Part shown: positions 17,954-26,256 of the stretch, piece by piece
Layout: each line of letters opens with the position of its first letter
Numbering within the stretch: position 1 is the first letter of the stretch
Source of the DNA: Chitinophaga sp. CF418
GTDB taxonomy: Bacteria > Bacteroidota > Bacteroidia > Chitinophagales > Chitinophagaceae
Length of the DNA stretch: 64,000 nt
Direction of reading: 5' to 3'
Assembly: GCF_900142925.1 (NCBI RefSeq)
Contig: NZ_FRCN01000016.1
Location: 124,001 to 188,000, forward strand
Program-made: the position numbers and the translations under genes
Notes under the pieces: model-generated
Database searches by the model: none
What the model was told of the DNA's origin: nothing
What the model saw: only the letters and a program-made list of their open reading frames with translations

Positions 17954-18739
17954 ATGAAAACAACATCAACTTCAAAATGGCAGTTAAAGCGTTCTTTATT
18001 TACTGCATTTATGCTGATCTTAAGTCTCTTTTCCGTATCAGCTTTTGCACAGAAAAAGACCGCTAAAAACATCGTACTGGTACATGGTGCTTTCGTAGAC
18101 GGCTCCGGCTGGAAAAAGGTACACGACATCTTAGTGAAAAAAGGCTATAAAGTGACGATCGTGCAATATCCGCTCACTTCCCTGGCAGAAGACGTTGCAG
18201 CTACCAAACGTATACTGGACAGGCAGGATGGTCCCACTGTACTGGTAGGTCATTCCTGGGGCGGTACTATCATCACGGAAGCAGGCGCCCATCCTAACGT
18301 AGCATCCCTGGTATATGTAGCTGCTTTCCAGCCTGACAAAGGTGAGAATACGCTCCAATGGGCTACATCACTGCCTGGCGCTCCTGAAGCTGGCATACTG
18401 CCTCCCGATGAAAAAGGATTTCTCTACTATGATATCGCGAAGTTCCATGCTGGTTTTGCCGCAGACCTGAGCAAAGAAGAATCTGACTTTATGGCCGCAT
18501 CACAGGCGCCCATCTTTGGAGCAAGTTTTACAGTGCCTGTAGCTGAAGCTGCATGGAAAACAAAACCAGCCTATGCTGTGGTAGCTACAGAAGATAAAGC
18601 CATCGTTCCGGACATTCAGCGCAATATGTACAAACGTGGTGGTGATAAGATAACAGAAGTAAAAGGTAGTCACGCGGTATTTATTTCACAACCCGAAGCA
18701 GTTGCGAAAGTGATCATAGCTGCGGCTGAAGGTAAATAG
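17954..18739 (+). CDS. exported alpha/beta hydrolase
   Basis: A 261-residue protein from the ATG at 17954, which starts a clear signal peptide (LKRSLFTAFMLILSLFSVSAFAQ); an upstream in-frame ATG at 17813 lies inside the previous terminator. It is an alpha/beta-hydrolase fold: oxyanion segment VLVHGAFVDGSGW, nucleophile elbow VGHSWGGT, an acid near YAVVATEDKAI and catalytic His in KGSHAVFISQPE. It resembles the EstC/salicylate-esterase-like hydrolases often annotated as alpha/beta fold hydrolase. Substrate is unknown. A terminator follows at 18792-18823. Confidence 0.87.
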   Translation: MKTTSTSKWQLKRSLFTAFMLILSLFSVSAFAQKKTAKNIVLVHGAFVDGSGWKKVHDILVKKGYKVTIVQYPLTSLAEDVAATKRILDRQDGPTVLVGHSWGGTIITEAGAHPNVASLVYVAAFQPDKGENTLQWATSLPGAPEAGILPPDEKGFLYYDIAKFHAGFAADLSKEESDFMAASQAPIFGASFTVPVAEAAWKTKPAYAVVATEDKAIVPDIQRNMYKRGGDKITEVKGSHAVFISQPEAVAKVIIAAAEGK

Positions 18740-18791
18740 TTTTTGGAAGACCAGATCCGAGATATAACCAATAGAATGGACAACAAATGAA

Positions 18792-18823
18792 AACAGGGCC
18801 GTAAATGGCCCTGTTCCTTTTTT
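18792..18823 (+). terminator. terminator between alpha/beta hydrolase and AraC gene
   Basis: AACAGGGCC / GGCCCTGTT stem with loop GTAAAT, then CCTTTTTTT. It lies between convergent genes. Confidence 0.85.
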
Positions 18824-18830
18824 TATAAAC

Positions 18831-19709
18831 TCAGCTCCACGCTTTTTTCAGCGAATTCCTGTAAGCCTGCGGAGAAGTGTTGATCGCATTTTTGAAATAC
18901 CTGCTGAAATGATATTCATCTTTAAAACCAAGATCATACGAGATCTCTTTAATGGGTTTGGACGTCAGATACAGTTCCCGCTTTGCCTCCACTATGATCC
19001 TTTCCGTGATCATGTCGGTTGGAGTTCTGCCATGATACTCCCTGACAATTTTCCCAAGGTTTTTGACGGTCATATTTAACAGCTCAGCATACTCACCGGC
19101 ACTGTGTTTCTCCCGGAAATGTTTGTCAATATAGGCTTTGAATTGCAGCAGTGCATCCGATTCGCCTGCGTGTTCCATAACTGGCGGTTTAACGTGGTCC
19201 TGCGATACCTTTATCCTGGTTACATTGATCAGCAATATCTTCAGATAAGAGATCAGCAGATCGTGTTGTGCAAGCCCTGCCACCTGCAACTCATTTTCCA
19301 CCTGGGTAATCAGCAGCCGGATGGTAGGCGCTTCATCAGGAGGAATATTTACCAACGGCGTCTGATTGATATTATTAAAGAGAATGCCATCACAGGCCAC
19401 TTCCTTATGATGTTTGATAACACAGAAAAAGTCATGATGGAAATTCAGCATCACGCCTTTCATACGCTCTCCACTGATCATAAAAGGCTGACCGGGGGCA
19501 AAGAAGAGCATCGATCCTGCCGAGATATTATACTCGGTGAAATCTGCCTTCAGGAGCCCTTCTCCCTCAAAAAGCCATATGATGGAAAAGTATGGTACCC
19601 GTTGTAGTTCTTTAAAATACGCGTTGTCATCGAAATGGATCATTCTGAAACCCATGCTGCCGTCAACAGGGTTCTTTATCTCAAAAGCTGGTGTCGTTGT
19701 TGTTGCCAT
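18831..19709 (-). CDS. AraC family transcriptional regulator
   Basis: A 292-residue protein. The N-terminal cupin-like sensor domain (about residues 1-165) contains the hallmark FFAPGQPFMISG segment. The C-terminal AraC domain (about 190-290) has two helix-turn-helix units, with EYAELLNMTVKNLGKIVREYHGRTPTDMI and IKEISYDLGFKDEYHFSRYFKNAINTSPQAYR. It lies 11 bp downstream of a LytTR response regulator on the same strand, which itself overlaps a histidine kinase gene, so the three are very likely one operon. The ligand is unknown. Confidence 0.9.
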   Translation of the reverse strand: MATTTTPAFEIKNPVDGSMGFRMIHFDDNAYFKELQRVPYFSIIWLFEGEGLLKADFTEYNISAGSMLFFAPGQPFMISGERMKGVMLNFHHDFFCVIKHHKEVACDGILFNNINQTPLVNIPPDEAPTIRLLITQVENELQVAGLAQHDLLISYLKILLINVTRIKVSQDHVKPPVMEHAGESDALLQFKAYIDKHFREKHSAGEYAELLNMTVKNLGKIVREYHGRTPTDMITERIIVEAKRELYLTSKPIKEISYDLGFKDEYHFSRYFKNAINTSPQAYRNSLKKAWS

Positions 19710-19720
19710 ATGTTGTAAGC

Positions 19721-20485
19721 TTACCTGTTCTCAAGCCAGGACAGGAACATCTGTACTTTTTCCTTATTGATTAATAATTTTTCAGGTGTTGGAATAACCA
19801 GGTTAACCAGCAGTTTCCTCGCAAAATAATGTTCCACGTCTTTTATCGCCTTAAAATTAACCAGGTATTGCCTGTTAAGACGGAAGAACTGATCCGGCGA
19901 CAACATACCATAGACCTGGTCGAGCGACTGATTGATCGAATATTCCTCCAGCTCAAAAGTCTTGATAATAGTTGCTTCATGCCTGATGTAAAAAAAAGCA
20001 ATGGCTTCTGTAGAGATGTTGACGTACTTATTATTTTTGAAGACCAGAAAATTCTTCTTACCTGCAGGCGCCGATACCTTTGCCAGCAGATCATTCAGCT
20101 GGGGAACGGCGGTATTCTGCTGGAAAAAGTTCTTCAGCTCATCCACTTTTGTGAACGCAGCAATGATATCCTCTTTGGAAAATGGCTTCAGCACATAGTC
20201 CACACCGTTCGCTTTAAATGCATCCAGTGTATAGTCTTCGAACGCAGTACAAAATACTACAGGACATGAAATCTTGACTGCCTTAAAGATATTAAAACAG
20301 AGCCCGTCAGACAGCTGGATATCCATAAAGATCAGGTCCGGCTGTTCGTTTTCAGAAAGATATTTAACGCTGGATGAGACGCTTTGCAGTTGTGCTACTA
20401 TTTTGGCCTCCGGTTTAATCTTCATGATCAATGCCGCCAGCGAAGCAGCAGCTTTGATCTCGTCTTCAATAATGAGTATATTCAT
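19721..20485 (-). CDS. LytTR family response regulator
   Basis: A 254-residue protein. The REC domain (1-120) has IIEDE, phosphoacceptor D55 in LIFMDIQLSDG, a Thr in FCTAFEDY and Lys in YVLKPFSKED. The C-terminal LytTR DNA-binding domain (about 145-250) has IAFFYIRHEATIIKTFELEEYSINQSLDQVYGMLSPDQFFRLNRQYLVNFKAI. It overlaps the upstream kinase gene by 20 bp, so the two are translationally coupled and form a cognate pair. Targets are not evident; the downstream AraC gene is the nearest candidate partner. Confidence 0.92.
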   Translation of the reverse strand: MNILIIEDEIKAAASLAALIMKIKPEAKIVAQLQSVSSSVKYLSENEQPDLIFMDIQLSDGLCFNIFKAVKISCPVVFCTAFEDYTLDAFKANGVDYVLKPFSKEDIIAAFTKVDELKNFFQQNTAVPQLNDLLAKVSAPAGKKNFLVFKNNKYVNISTEAIAFFYIRHEATIIKTFELEEYSINQSLDQVYGMLSPDQFFRLNRQYLVNFKAIKDVEHYFARKLLVNLVIPTPEKLLINKEKVQMFLSWLENR

Positions 20486-21485
20486 GGATCACTGGGAGTT
20501 TTACCTTAAATATTTTATCGTCTGATTCAATGATTATTTCTTTTTCCAGGAGATGATTATATCTTTCACTGATGTTATTCAACCCCACTTTCATCGAAGC
20601 ACCCTGGTCCATTTTAAGCTGCACAGCATTCTCAACGATAATGACATCCTTTTCAGAATAAAGCCTGATCTCCAGCGGTTGCTCCAGCGATACAATATTA
20701 TGTTTGATGCAATTCTCGATCAACAGCTGTAGGGTGAACGGCGGGATCAGTGACTGAAGATAAGCAGGATCAATGGTATTGGTCAGATGAATACCATCTT
20801 CAAACCGTGCTTTCAGCAGGAACATATATGCGGAGAGGATCTTCAATTCTTCCGACAGTTGGATCAGGTCCAGCTTGCGGCTCTCCAGTGTGAAGCGGTA
20901 GAATTCAGAAAGCTTTAACACGAAATCGACAGACTGTTTATCGTCGGCCTCTATCATCGTTTTCAGGGTATTGAGACTGTTGAACAGGAAATGAGGATTT
21001 ATCTGTTGCTTGAGCAGCTCGTACTGAGCGCCGAGATTGTCTGAACGGGAACGCTCCAGTTCTATACTCATCTGCTGGTTCTGGTAGTTCTGATACAGCA
21101 GATGCAGGATCATATAAAATCCGAGATTGATCATAATGCCTCTTACTTCCACCATCAGCATCACCGGACCAAAATTCAAATGAGAAAGCAACCACTGTTG
21201 ACAATAGGCCAGCAGTAACATGACGCCGATTCCGAATACAAGGCTGGTGAGCAGCCGGGAGACTGACAAACCGCGGTTGATATCCCGCCTGGAATAGGTA
21301 GGCAGGGTATAAATATTGTAATACCATACAAAGATGGAAAAGAGAAATGTAATCGCCGAATTGACAAGGGCTTCAGGCGCGCTAAATGGCCGCTCCGCAA
21401 TTTTAGGAACAGAGGCAATGATCCCAAGAAAGAGGGAACTGCACCAGATGATCCAGGGAGACACTTTGAATGTTTTCTTATTCAT
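20466..21485 (-). CDS. LytS/YehU-type sensor histidine kinase
   Basis: A 339-residue protein from the ATG at 21485; a GTG one codon upstream is also in frame. Four hydrophobic helices occupy about residues 10-135. The His_kinase domain (PF06580) follows, with the phosphoacceptor motif LKQQINPHFLFNSLNTLK, then ATPase elements LQLLIENCIKHN (N box) and MKVGLNNISERY. It has no separate periplasmic sensor domain, so the signal is likely sensed in the membrane. A TATCTTTG -7-like element lies upstream. It is the first gene of the kinase-regulator-AraC operon. Confidence 0.92.
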   Translation of the reverse strand: MNKKTFKVSPWIIWCSSLFLGIIASVPKIAERPFSAPEALVNSAITFLFSIFVWYYNIYTLPTYSRRDINRGLSVSRLLTSLVFGIGVMLLLAYCQQWLLSHLNFGPVMLMVEVRGIMINLGFYMILHLLYQNYQNQQMSIELERSRSDNLGAQYELLKQQINPHFLFNSLNTLKTMIEADDKQSVDFVLKLSEFYRFTLESRKLDLIQLSEELKILSAYMFLLKARFEDGIHLTNTIDPAYLQSLIPPFTLQLLIENCIKHNIVSLEQPLEIRLYSEKDVIIVENAVQLKMDQGASMKVGLNNISERYNHLLEKEIIIESDDKIFKVKLPVIHEYTHY

Positions 21486-21525
21486 CACACGTTATTGCTT
21501 TATAGAAATACTAAGGCCATTGGGC

Positions 21526-21533
21526 CAAAGATA
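21526..21533 (-). promoter_or_regulatory. -7 element TATCTTTG for the kinase operon
   Basis: On the minus strand TATCTTTG matches TAnnTTTG and is 40 bp upstream of the kinase ATG, giving a leader of about 34 bases. No TTTG -33 element was recognised at the usual distance. Confidence 0.5.
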
Positions 21534-21737
21534 TAGTTAATTCTTTCCGCTTGTTTATAAATTTATATACCTATTGATGTCTCCAATCGCGTTTCTGTTG
21601 ACACTTTTATCGCTAATGACAGGGTGAGGGCGTCATGTAAAACTATAACGATGTTAGCCCTAAGAACAGGATGAACCGGGTTAAGCAGGCAGATTAAGGG
21701 GGGAAGTGGACATTTGCGTCCTTCAAAGAAAGCAGGT

Positions 21738-22892
21738 CTATGCCTTCCGGCATTTCAGTTTCAGCACCCCGGCAGCGTTTGTATACCCTCCGCCGGCGCC
21801 ATCTACAAAGTGAATATGGTCGTCTTTCATATCGCGAACATAACAGGACATCACAGATTCCTTGCTGACATAACAGGCATAGAAGATCTCTCCAGCCTGT
21901 TCCAGCCTGTTCAGTTTTTCTTCGAGGAGTAAACGTTGTAACTCTGTACCGGTAATGACAGTATTGATCTTACCATCTATTACAAGGGTATCTGACATTT
22001 CTACCAGCCGTGTGAGATAAGTCCGGCCTGGTTTGGTCTGAAAGTAGATATAGCCAAGTGTGGTGGTGAGCCAGGTCTGTATGAGTGAAAAGACCTTCAT
22101 GCGGCCAAACCTGATGCGTATTTCTGAGCCCAGTTTGGTAAAGGATGCTTTGAGCCTGAGCTTTGATATAGAGATAGGTTGTCTTTTTTCGGGGGCGCCA
22201 TAGATTTCATCAATGTAGGTGATGACTTTCTGAAATGCTACGGATTGCTTTGCGTCATCGGTTGCAAGGACAATCAGGCTGACTACTTCATAGTTGTTTT
22301 CCGGTGGTTTGATCCTGTCCCAGCGGCATTGCATCCCACTAAGGTCTAATTCATTTTCACCGGGAGCCAGGCCAGGAAAGAGGTAATCGTCTCCTTTTAT
22401 CAGTTTTTCGGCATAACTGAGACCGTTTCCTAACAGGATGGGAATGGTGAAATTGCCGGAGCTGGTGAACTTAGTGATCCTGAGTGCATGTCCGCGCGCG
22501 TAGATATCTCTGACGTCCACCGTGCCTGCACGCAATTCAATATTGAAATTTTCCAGGGTATTATGTCTGTATAGCAGCAGCGCTCCCATAGCGGCGTCTT
22601 TCACAGTGGGAGGAACAATGAAAGAAGCACCGTCCCCTCCGAAGAAGAAAGGGACGGTGATATTGGCTTTAAAACAGATGTTCAATACTGCAACGATGCT
22701 TCCGGTGGCAATCTGGTTGACGGTTTCGTGCAAACCTTTTTGTACTACGGCCGTAGAGCCTTTAATATCTGTTACAATAACGTGCCAGTTGTCTGGAACC
22801 TGGTAGAATAAATGTTCTTCCGTCAACAGTTCACTGAGTGGAATACGATTGACCGGTAATCTGGAGTAGAACAGATCGTTATTTGCTGACAT
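21738..22892 (-). CDS. DUF3095 domain-containing protein
   Basis: A 384-residue protein matching DUF3095 over its length. The first half (about 35-180) looks like a class III nucleotide-cyclase-like fold (WHVIVTDIKGSTAVVQKG, then FFFGGDGASFIVPP), and it resembles the metal-binding aspartate and GGDG patterns of cyclases. Family function is not established; cyclase activity is only suggested by these motifs. No membrane segment is apparent. The outer-membrane-barrel gene ends 25 bp upstream on the same strand, so they may be co-transcribed. Confidence 0.85.
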   Translation of the reverse strand: MSANNDLFYSRLPVNRIPLSELLTEEHLFYQVPDNWHVIVTDIKGSTAVVQKGLHETVNQIATGSIVAVLNICFKANITVPFFFGGDGASFIVPPTVKDAAMGALLLYRHNTLENFNIELRAGTVDVRDIYARGHALRITKFTSSGNFTIPILLGNGLSYAEKLIKGDDYLFPGLAPGENELDLSGMQCRWDRIKPPENNYEVVSLIVLATDDAKQSVAFQKVITYIDEIYGAPEKRQPISISKLRLKASFTKLGSEIRIRFGRMKVFSLIQTWLTTTLGYIYFQTKPGRTYLTRLVEMSDTLVIDGKINTVITGTELQRLLLEEKLNRLEQAGEIFYACYVSKESVMSCYVRDMKDDHIHFVDGAGGGYTNAAGVLKLKCRKA

Positions 22893-22917
22893 AGTCCATT
22901 ACCCCTTTAGCAGGGAA

Positions 22918-23628
22918 TTAAAAGTGTAGTCTGAATTCAACATTCAGCGCCGGACCTGACTTACTATCCTTTACTTTGGTGCCGGGAACCTCATTGCCGT
23001 TTGCATGAAGCGTTGTTGTCTGCTGCAGGGAAGACACCAGGATCTGTGCACCAAAGCTTGCTTTTTCCGGTATTACTTCAAAGAAGGGACCGATACCTGC
23101 CAGCTGGCAGAAAGCATGCCCTTTTATTTTGACATACTGTTCCGGCGCGCCCGGCTGGGATGTCATTGATTTCACGCTGATAGGTCCCCAGGTGGCACCT
23201 ACTATCGGCGCTAAGAAAACTGTTTTTGAGAGCGGGATCATGTACTGTACGATAGGACCGACCAGCAAACTGATGCCCCGGGTATATATACCCTTGCTCT
23301 TTTTGTCAGAGATGCTGATCCCGGCCGTTAAGCTGACCCCTACAGAAAATTTGTCAAAAAAGTGATATCCCCCTTTGGCGGATAACTGGGCTGCCGTGCC
23401 AATATATTGCCCCATTGGCGCTACGGAGCCAGTCAGGCCCAGACCGCCGCCGATCCAATAGTCACCCTTGTTGATCTTTAGCGTATAGGCTTTCTTTTTA
23501 GCCGGAGCTTTGGTTACATCAAGAGTCTGCGCTGAACAAGTGGTAAATGGCGTCAGGGCAATAATCAGAGGTAATAGGACAAAAAGCAACACGGCTTTTG
23601 CAGGCATTAGTCGTTGTTTGTTTTTCAT
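22918..23628 (-). CDS. outer-membrane beta-barrel-like protein, unknown function
   Basis: A 236-residue protein with a signal peptide (KAVLLFVLLPLIIALTPFTTCSAQ) and a series of alternating amphipathic strands rich in Gly and aromatic residues (GDYWIGGGLGLTGSVAPMGQY, GGYHFFDKFSVGVSLTAGI). It ends in LNVEFRLHF, with the terminal Phe typical of outer-membrane barrels. I recognise no specific family. About eight strands is a plausible barrel. It lies directly upstream of the DUF3095 gene and is probably transcribed with it. Confidence 0.75.
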   Translation of the reverse strand: MKNKQRLMPAKAVLLFVLLPLIIALTPFTTCSAQTLDVTKAPAKKKAYTLKINKGDYWIGGGLGLTGSVAPMGQYIGTAAQLSAKGGYHFFDKFSVGVSLTAGISISDKKSKGIYTRGISLLVGPIVQYMIPLSKTVFLAPIVGATWGPISVKSMTSQPGAPEQYVKIKGHAFCQLAGIGPFFEVIPEKASFGAQILVSSLQQTTTLHANGNEVPGTKVKDSKSGPALNVEFRLHF

Positions 23629-24220
23629 GAAGGAAATTTATTTGGTTGTAAAAATGTGAGACATATACTGTTCCTTGTCATCAGAGGAAGTACTGTTGGT
23701 AAGCAGTTGTATGTTTTCGCATCATAGCATATCATTCACGTATATCTTGATATTTGTTAATGTGAATAAAGTGGTGATCTGCCGGAAAGGGACGTGAAAG
23801 CATATACTTCACATGAACTTGAATATTTGGTTGATAACTGATGGCCTGGGGCTTGTTTTTGTTTTAACTCCTTTTGCTACATTACTGTAAGCAAATGTAG
23901 TAACTTATTGGGAAAAGTAAAGCCTTTTGAGTATAGATATTGGAAAATCGGTTGCAATCCGGGCGGGTAGGACAAATAAGGAAAGTTAACATGTGAAGGT
24001 GCTGAAATTGCTTTTTTTACACTTAAGCTGCCCGGGTACTGTAGAAAATGTGTATACGTTATCTTTTGCGGGACCTATGAAAGAGAAGCGTGTATTGGTT
24101 TCAGTTGGCCCTATTACAAGCAGGAAATCCATTACAATAAAAAAATGGTTGCGCTAATAACCGGCAATCCTGATTTATTTAAAAGTATAATCTGAAGATA
24201 TGTAGAAGGCCTGGCCCGGA
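23629..24220. other. 592-bp intergenic region, no gene recognised
   Basis: AT-rich DNA between the divergent barrel gene and the end of the small hypothetical gene at 24221. A 26-codon frame (24077-24157, starting MKEKRVLVSV) is open, but nothing supports it. A short perfect inverted repeat CTACATT/AATGTAG occurs around 23876-23900. No -7 element of good quality was seen. Confidence 0.4.
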
Positions 24221-24511
24221 TTAATTATTCTCCAGGTAATCTTTAATAGCAGAATGGTATACCGTACTGCCAGGTCTTACTTTATAAGCAACCTTCTTCG
24301 CCGGGTCACTAATAATACTCTTTGCATATTCAACCGCATGCATAAATCTATCCTTATACGTGAGCTGTAATGCTGAGGGGACAACATTGCTCATGTCAGG
24401 GTATTTACTGATAAACGTTTTGTCTCCGCGTTTTTTCAGTACGAAGTCTTTATTTATTTTTCCACGGCTTATCTTTAAGCCGTTCCATAAATGATTGTTT
24501 GTTCTTGCCAT
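24221..24511 (-). CDS. small hypothetical protein, divergent homologue of the 24874 gene
   Basis: A 96-residue protein from the ATG at 24511 (MARTNNHLWNGLKISRGKIN); an upstream in-frame ATG at 24601 adds 30 residues with no homology. Basic and soluble, with no signal peptide. Its pattern is F-x-x-K-R-G-DKTFISKYPDMSN..P, then RF-x-x-A-x-x-YAKSIISDPAKKVAY and TVYHSAIKDY. It matches the first ~95 residues of the neighbouring divergent gene position by position. I know of similar unnamed proteins in Bacteroidota but no function. It is divergent from its homologue across a 35-bp perfect inverted repeat. Confidence 0.7.
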   Translation of the reverse strand: MARTNNHLWNGLKISRGKINKDFVLKKRGDKTFISKYPDMSNVVPSALQLTYKDRFMHAVEYAKSIISDPAKKVAYKVRPGSTVYHSAIKDYLENN

Positions 24512-24606
24512 ATTTTTTTCTATAAAATTAGGGCTTTTTTCATTGCGGTTTTTACGCATTCTGAACTTGAAAAGACATGGAATTGATGCCGATTTAAACA
24601 CGATTT

Positions 24607-24694
24607 AACAATGTTTCTCCTATGTCTATCTTACGTTCATCTTACGTCTTTGAACATAGGATGAACGTAAGATAGACATAGGAGAAACATTGTT
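24607..24694. repeat. 35-bp perfect inverted repeat between divergent homologous genes
   Basis: The left arm 24607-24641 and right arm 24660-24694 are exact reverse complements over 35 bp, with an 18-base centre. The right arm contains two near-identical 13-mers, ACATAGGATGAAC (24654-24666) and ACATAGGAGAAAC (24676-24688), and the left arm holds mirror versions. It lies upstream of both divergent start codons (24511 and 24874). There is no T-run, so it is not a classical terminator; a regulator operator or a mobile palindrome is more likely. Confidence 0.9.
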
Positions 24695-24766
24695 TGTACG
24701 AATTTATATCATTATCAGATGGGGGAAATAGTAGTTTCTATTTAGTCTGTAAGGGCTTGTTTTTCG

Positions 24767-24774
24767 TATCTTTG
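24767..24774 (+). promoter_or_regulatory. -7 element TATCTTTG upstream of the 24874 gene
   Basis: TATCTTTG matches TAnnTTTG and lies 99 bp before the ATG at 24874, about 70 bp after the right arm of the inverted repeat. It is a plausible promoter for this gene. Confidence 0.5.
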
Positions 24775-24873
24775 TATAGACAAAAGATGATAGGTTAACT
24801 CCCGCCAATGGGCATTATTGCTACATACAGTTACTGTTCCATCTTTCATTATTCATCTTTAAATACTTTAACA

Positions 24874-25434
24874 ATGGCTTATGTAAAACAAAACATGTTC
24901 ATGGACGGAGTGTCAGGGAGCATCGAAGGAATGACACTTCGAGTAAGAAAAGGGAAAACAGTTATAACCGCCCACTGCGGACCTGTCAAAACGCCGCCGA
25001 CAGATCAGCAGTTGGTCGCCCGCGGGAAATTCGAAGATGCTACAGCATATGCGAAAGAAGCAATGACTGATCCTGAAAAAAAACTGATGTATGCAGCTGT
25101 TGCAAAAAAAAATCAGACTGCGTATAATGCTGCCTTTCAGGATGCTGCCAAAGCTCCTAAGATCGTACTTATTGACACGGAAAAGTATAGAGGAGAAGAG
25201 GGAAATGTCATTACTATTGCCGTCAGGGATATTGTTCGTGCGGAATCTGTAAAAGTCCGTATCCTCTCAGCTTCAGGAACTGAACTTGAACAGGGCGACG
25301 CTGTTGCGGGGAAGGGCATTTCGGGCTGGCATTATACATCTGTTGCTGTCAATCCGGCATTACGGGGTACGCATATACTGATTACAGCAACAGATCTGCC
25401 GGGTAATATTACCGAGGCTGAAAAAGTGCTTTAG
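24874..25434 (+). CDS. hypothetical protein with shared N-terminal domain and C-terminal Ig-like region
   Basis: A 186-residue protein from the ATG at 24874 (MAYVKQNMFMDGVSGSIEGM); the in-frame ATG at 24808 gives a longer, less likely N-terminus. Residues 1-98 are homologous to the divergent 96-residue protein (RVRKGKTVIT, YAKEAMTDPEKKLMYAAVA, TAYNAAFQDA). Residues 100-186 look like a beta-sandwich (IVLIDTEKYRGEEGNVITIAVRD, GWHYTSVAVNPA, HILITATDLPGN). No signal peptide. Function is unknown. The long 5' region and the inverted repeat suggest regulated expression. Confidence 0.75.
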   Translation: MAYVKQNMFMDGVSGSIEGMTLRVRKGKTVITAHCGPVKTPPTDQQLVARGKFEDATAYAKEAMTDPEKKLMYAAVAKKNQTAYNAAFQDAAKAPKIVLIDTEKYRGEEGNVITIAVRDIVRAESVKVRILSASGTELEQGDAVAGKGISGWHYTSVAVNPALRGTHILITATDLPGNITEAEKVL

Positions 25435-25580
25435 CCATATGGACAAAACATCCATCCTGAAGTGTCAAAATGCCATTTTACCGGTTCCTGTGTTATGCTA
25501 CTTTTGTGCTGGCAACAGGGCTCACTAGATGAGCAACCCGTTTTATCATTAAGTTAAATTAAACCTTAATCATTCAACAC

Positions 25581-26093
25581 ATGAAAGTATTGATGTTATT
25601 CATATCGCTGTTGATAAGCTCAATAGCATTTGCACAAACACCAGAGGAGAAACTGGCAGCATTAAAGATCACATTGCCGGAAGTACCGCCTGCCATTGGC
25701 AGTTATGTGGATGTACGGAGGGTAGGTAATCTGCTCTATTTATCCGGCAAGGGGCCTCGTAGTGCCAATGGTGAATACACAACCGGCAAGCTGGGGCAGG
25801 AGCTGAGCATACAACAGGGTTATGAGGCTGCAAGACTAACAGCTATCAACCAACTGGCAGTGTTGAAAAAGGAACTGGGCAGCCTGAATAAGGTGAAGCA
25901 GATCGTGAAAGTAAATGGTTATGTGAATTGTACTGCAGCCTTTTCCGATCAGCCTAAAGTGATAAATGGCTTTTCTGATCTGTTGATACAGGTATTTGGG
26001 GAATCAGGCAGGCATGCACGTACTGCGCTGGGTACCAATGCCCTACCCCTGAACATGGCTGTGGAGGTGGAGATGATTGTGGAAGTGGAGTAG
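25581..26093 (+). CDS. exported RidA/YjgF-like protein without the catalytic Arg
   Basis: A 170-residue protein with a signal peptide (MKVLMLFISLLISSIAFAQ) followed by a RidA/YjgF fold (SYVDVRRVGNLLYLSGKGP, GQELSIQQGYEAARL, VKQIVKVNGYVNC, GRHARTALGTNALPLNMAVEVE). In E. coli RidA the arginine in ARLP is needed for imine deaminase activity; here the matching segment is TNALP, so that Arg is absent, as in the PF14588-like subgroup. It is probably periplasmic, with the ligand-binding function unknown. It is a single-gene unit. Confidence 0.87.
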   Translation: MKVLMLFISLLISSIAFAQTPEEKLAALKITLPEVPPAIGSYVDVRRVGNLLYLSGKGPRSANGEYTTGKLGQELSIQQGYEAARLTAINQLAVLKKELGSLNKVKQIVKVNGYVNCTAAFSDQPKVINGFSDLLIQVFGESGRHARTALGTNALPLNMAVEVEMIVEVE

Positions 26094-26217
26094 TGAAAGG
26101 AATTGTATAAAACAATGGTGGATTATGTTGACAGAAATATATCATTGTTTGTGAAGGAATAAGATGGGCTTTATGAGTAGAGTGTTGTGTAGAAGGCAAC
26201 TTACCGGATAATTAAGT

Positions 26218-26225
26218 TAAATTTG
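26218..26225 (+). promoter_or_regulatory. -7 element TAAATTTG upstream of GH64 gene
   Basis: TAAATTTG fits TAnnTTTG and is 31 bp upstream of the GH64 ATG. No -33 TTTG is seen at the expected distance. Confidence 0.45.
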
Positions 26226-26256
26226 CATAACACTGTTAATTTAAAACCCATAATCT

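Noticed and set aside
24077..24157. 26-codon frame (MKEKRVLVSV...) in the 592-bp gap
   Set aside because: Too short, no -7 element or homology to support it.
24607..24694. Rho-independent terminator
   Set aside because: It is upstream of both flanking genes and lacks a T-run on either side.
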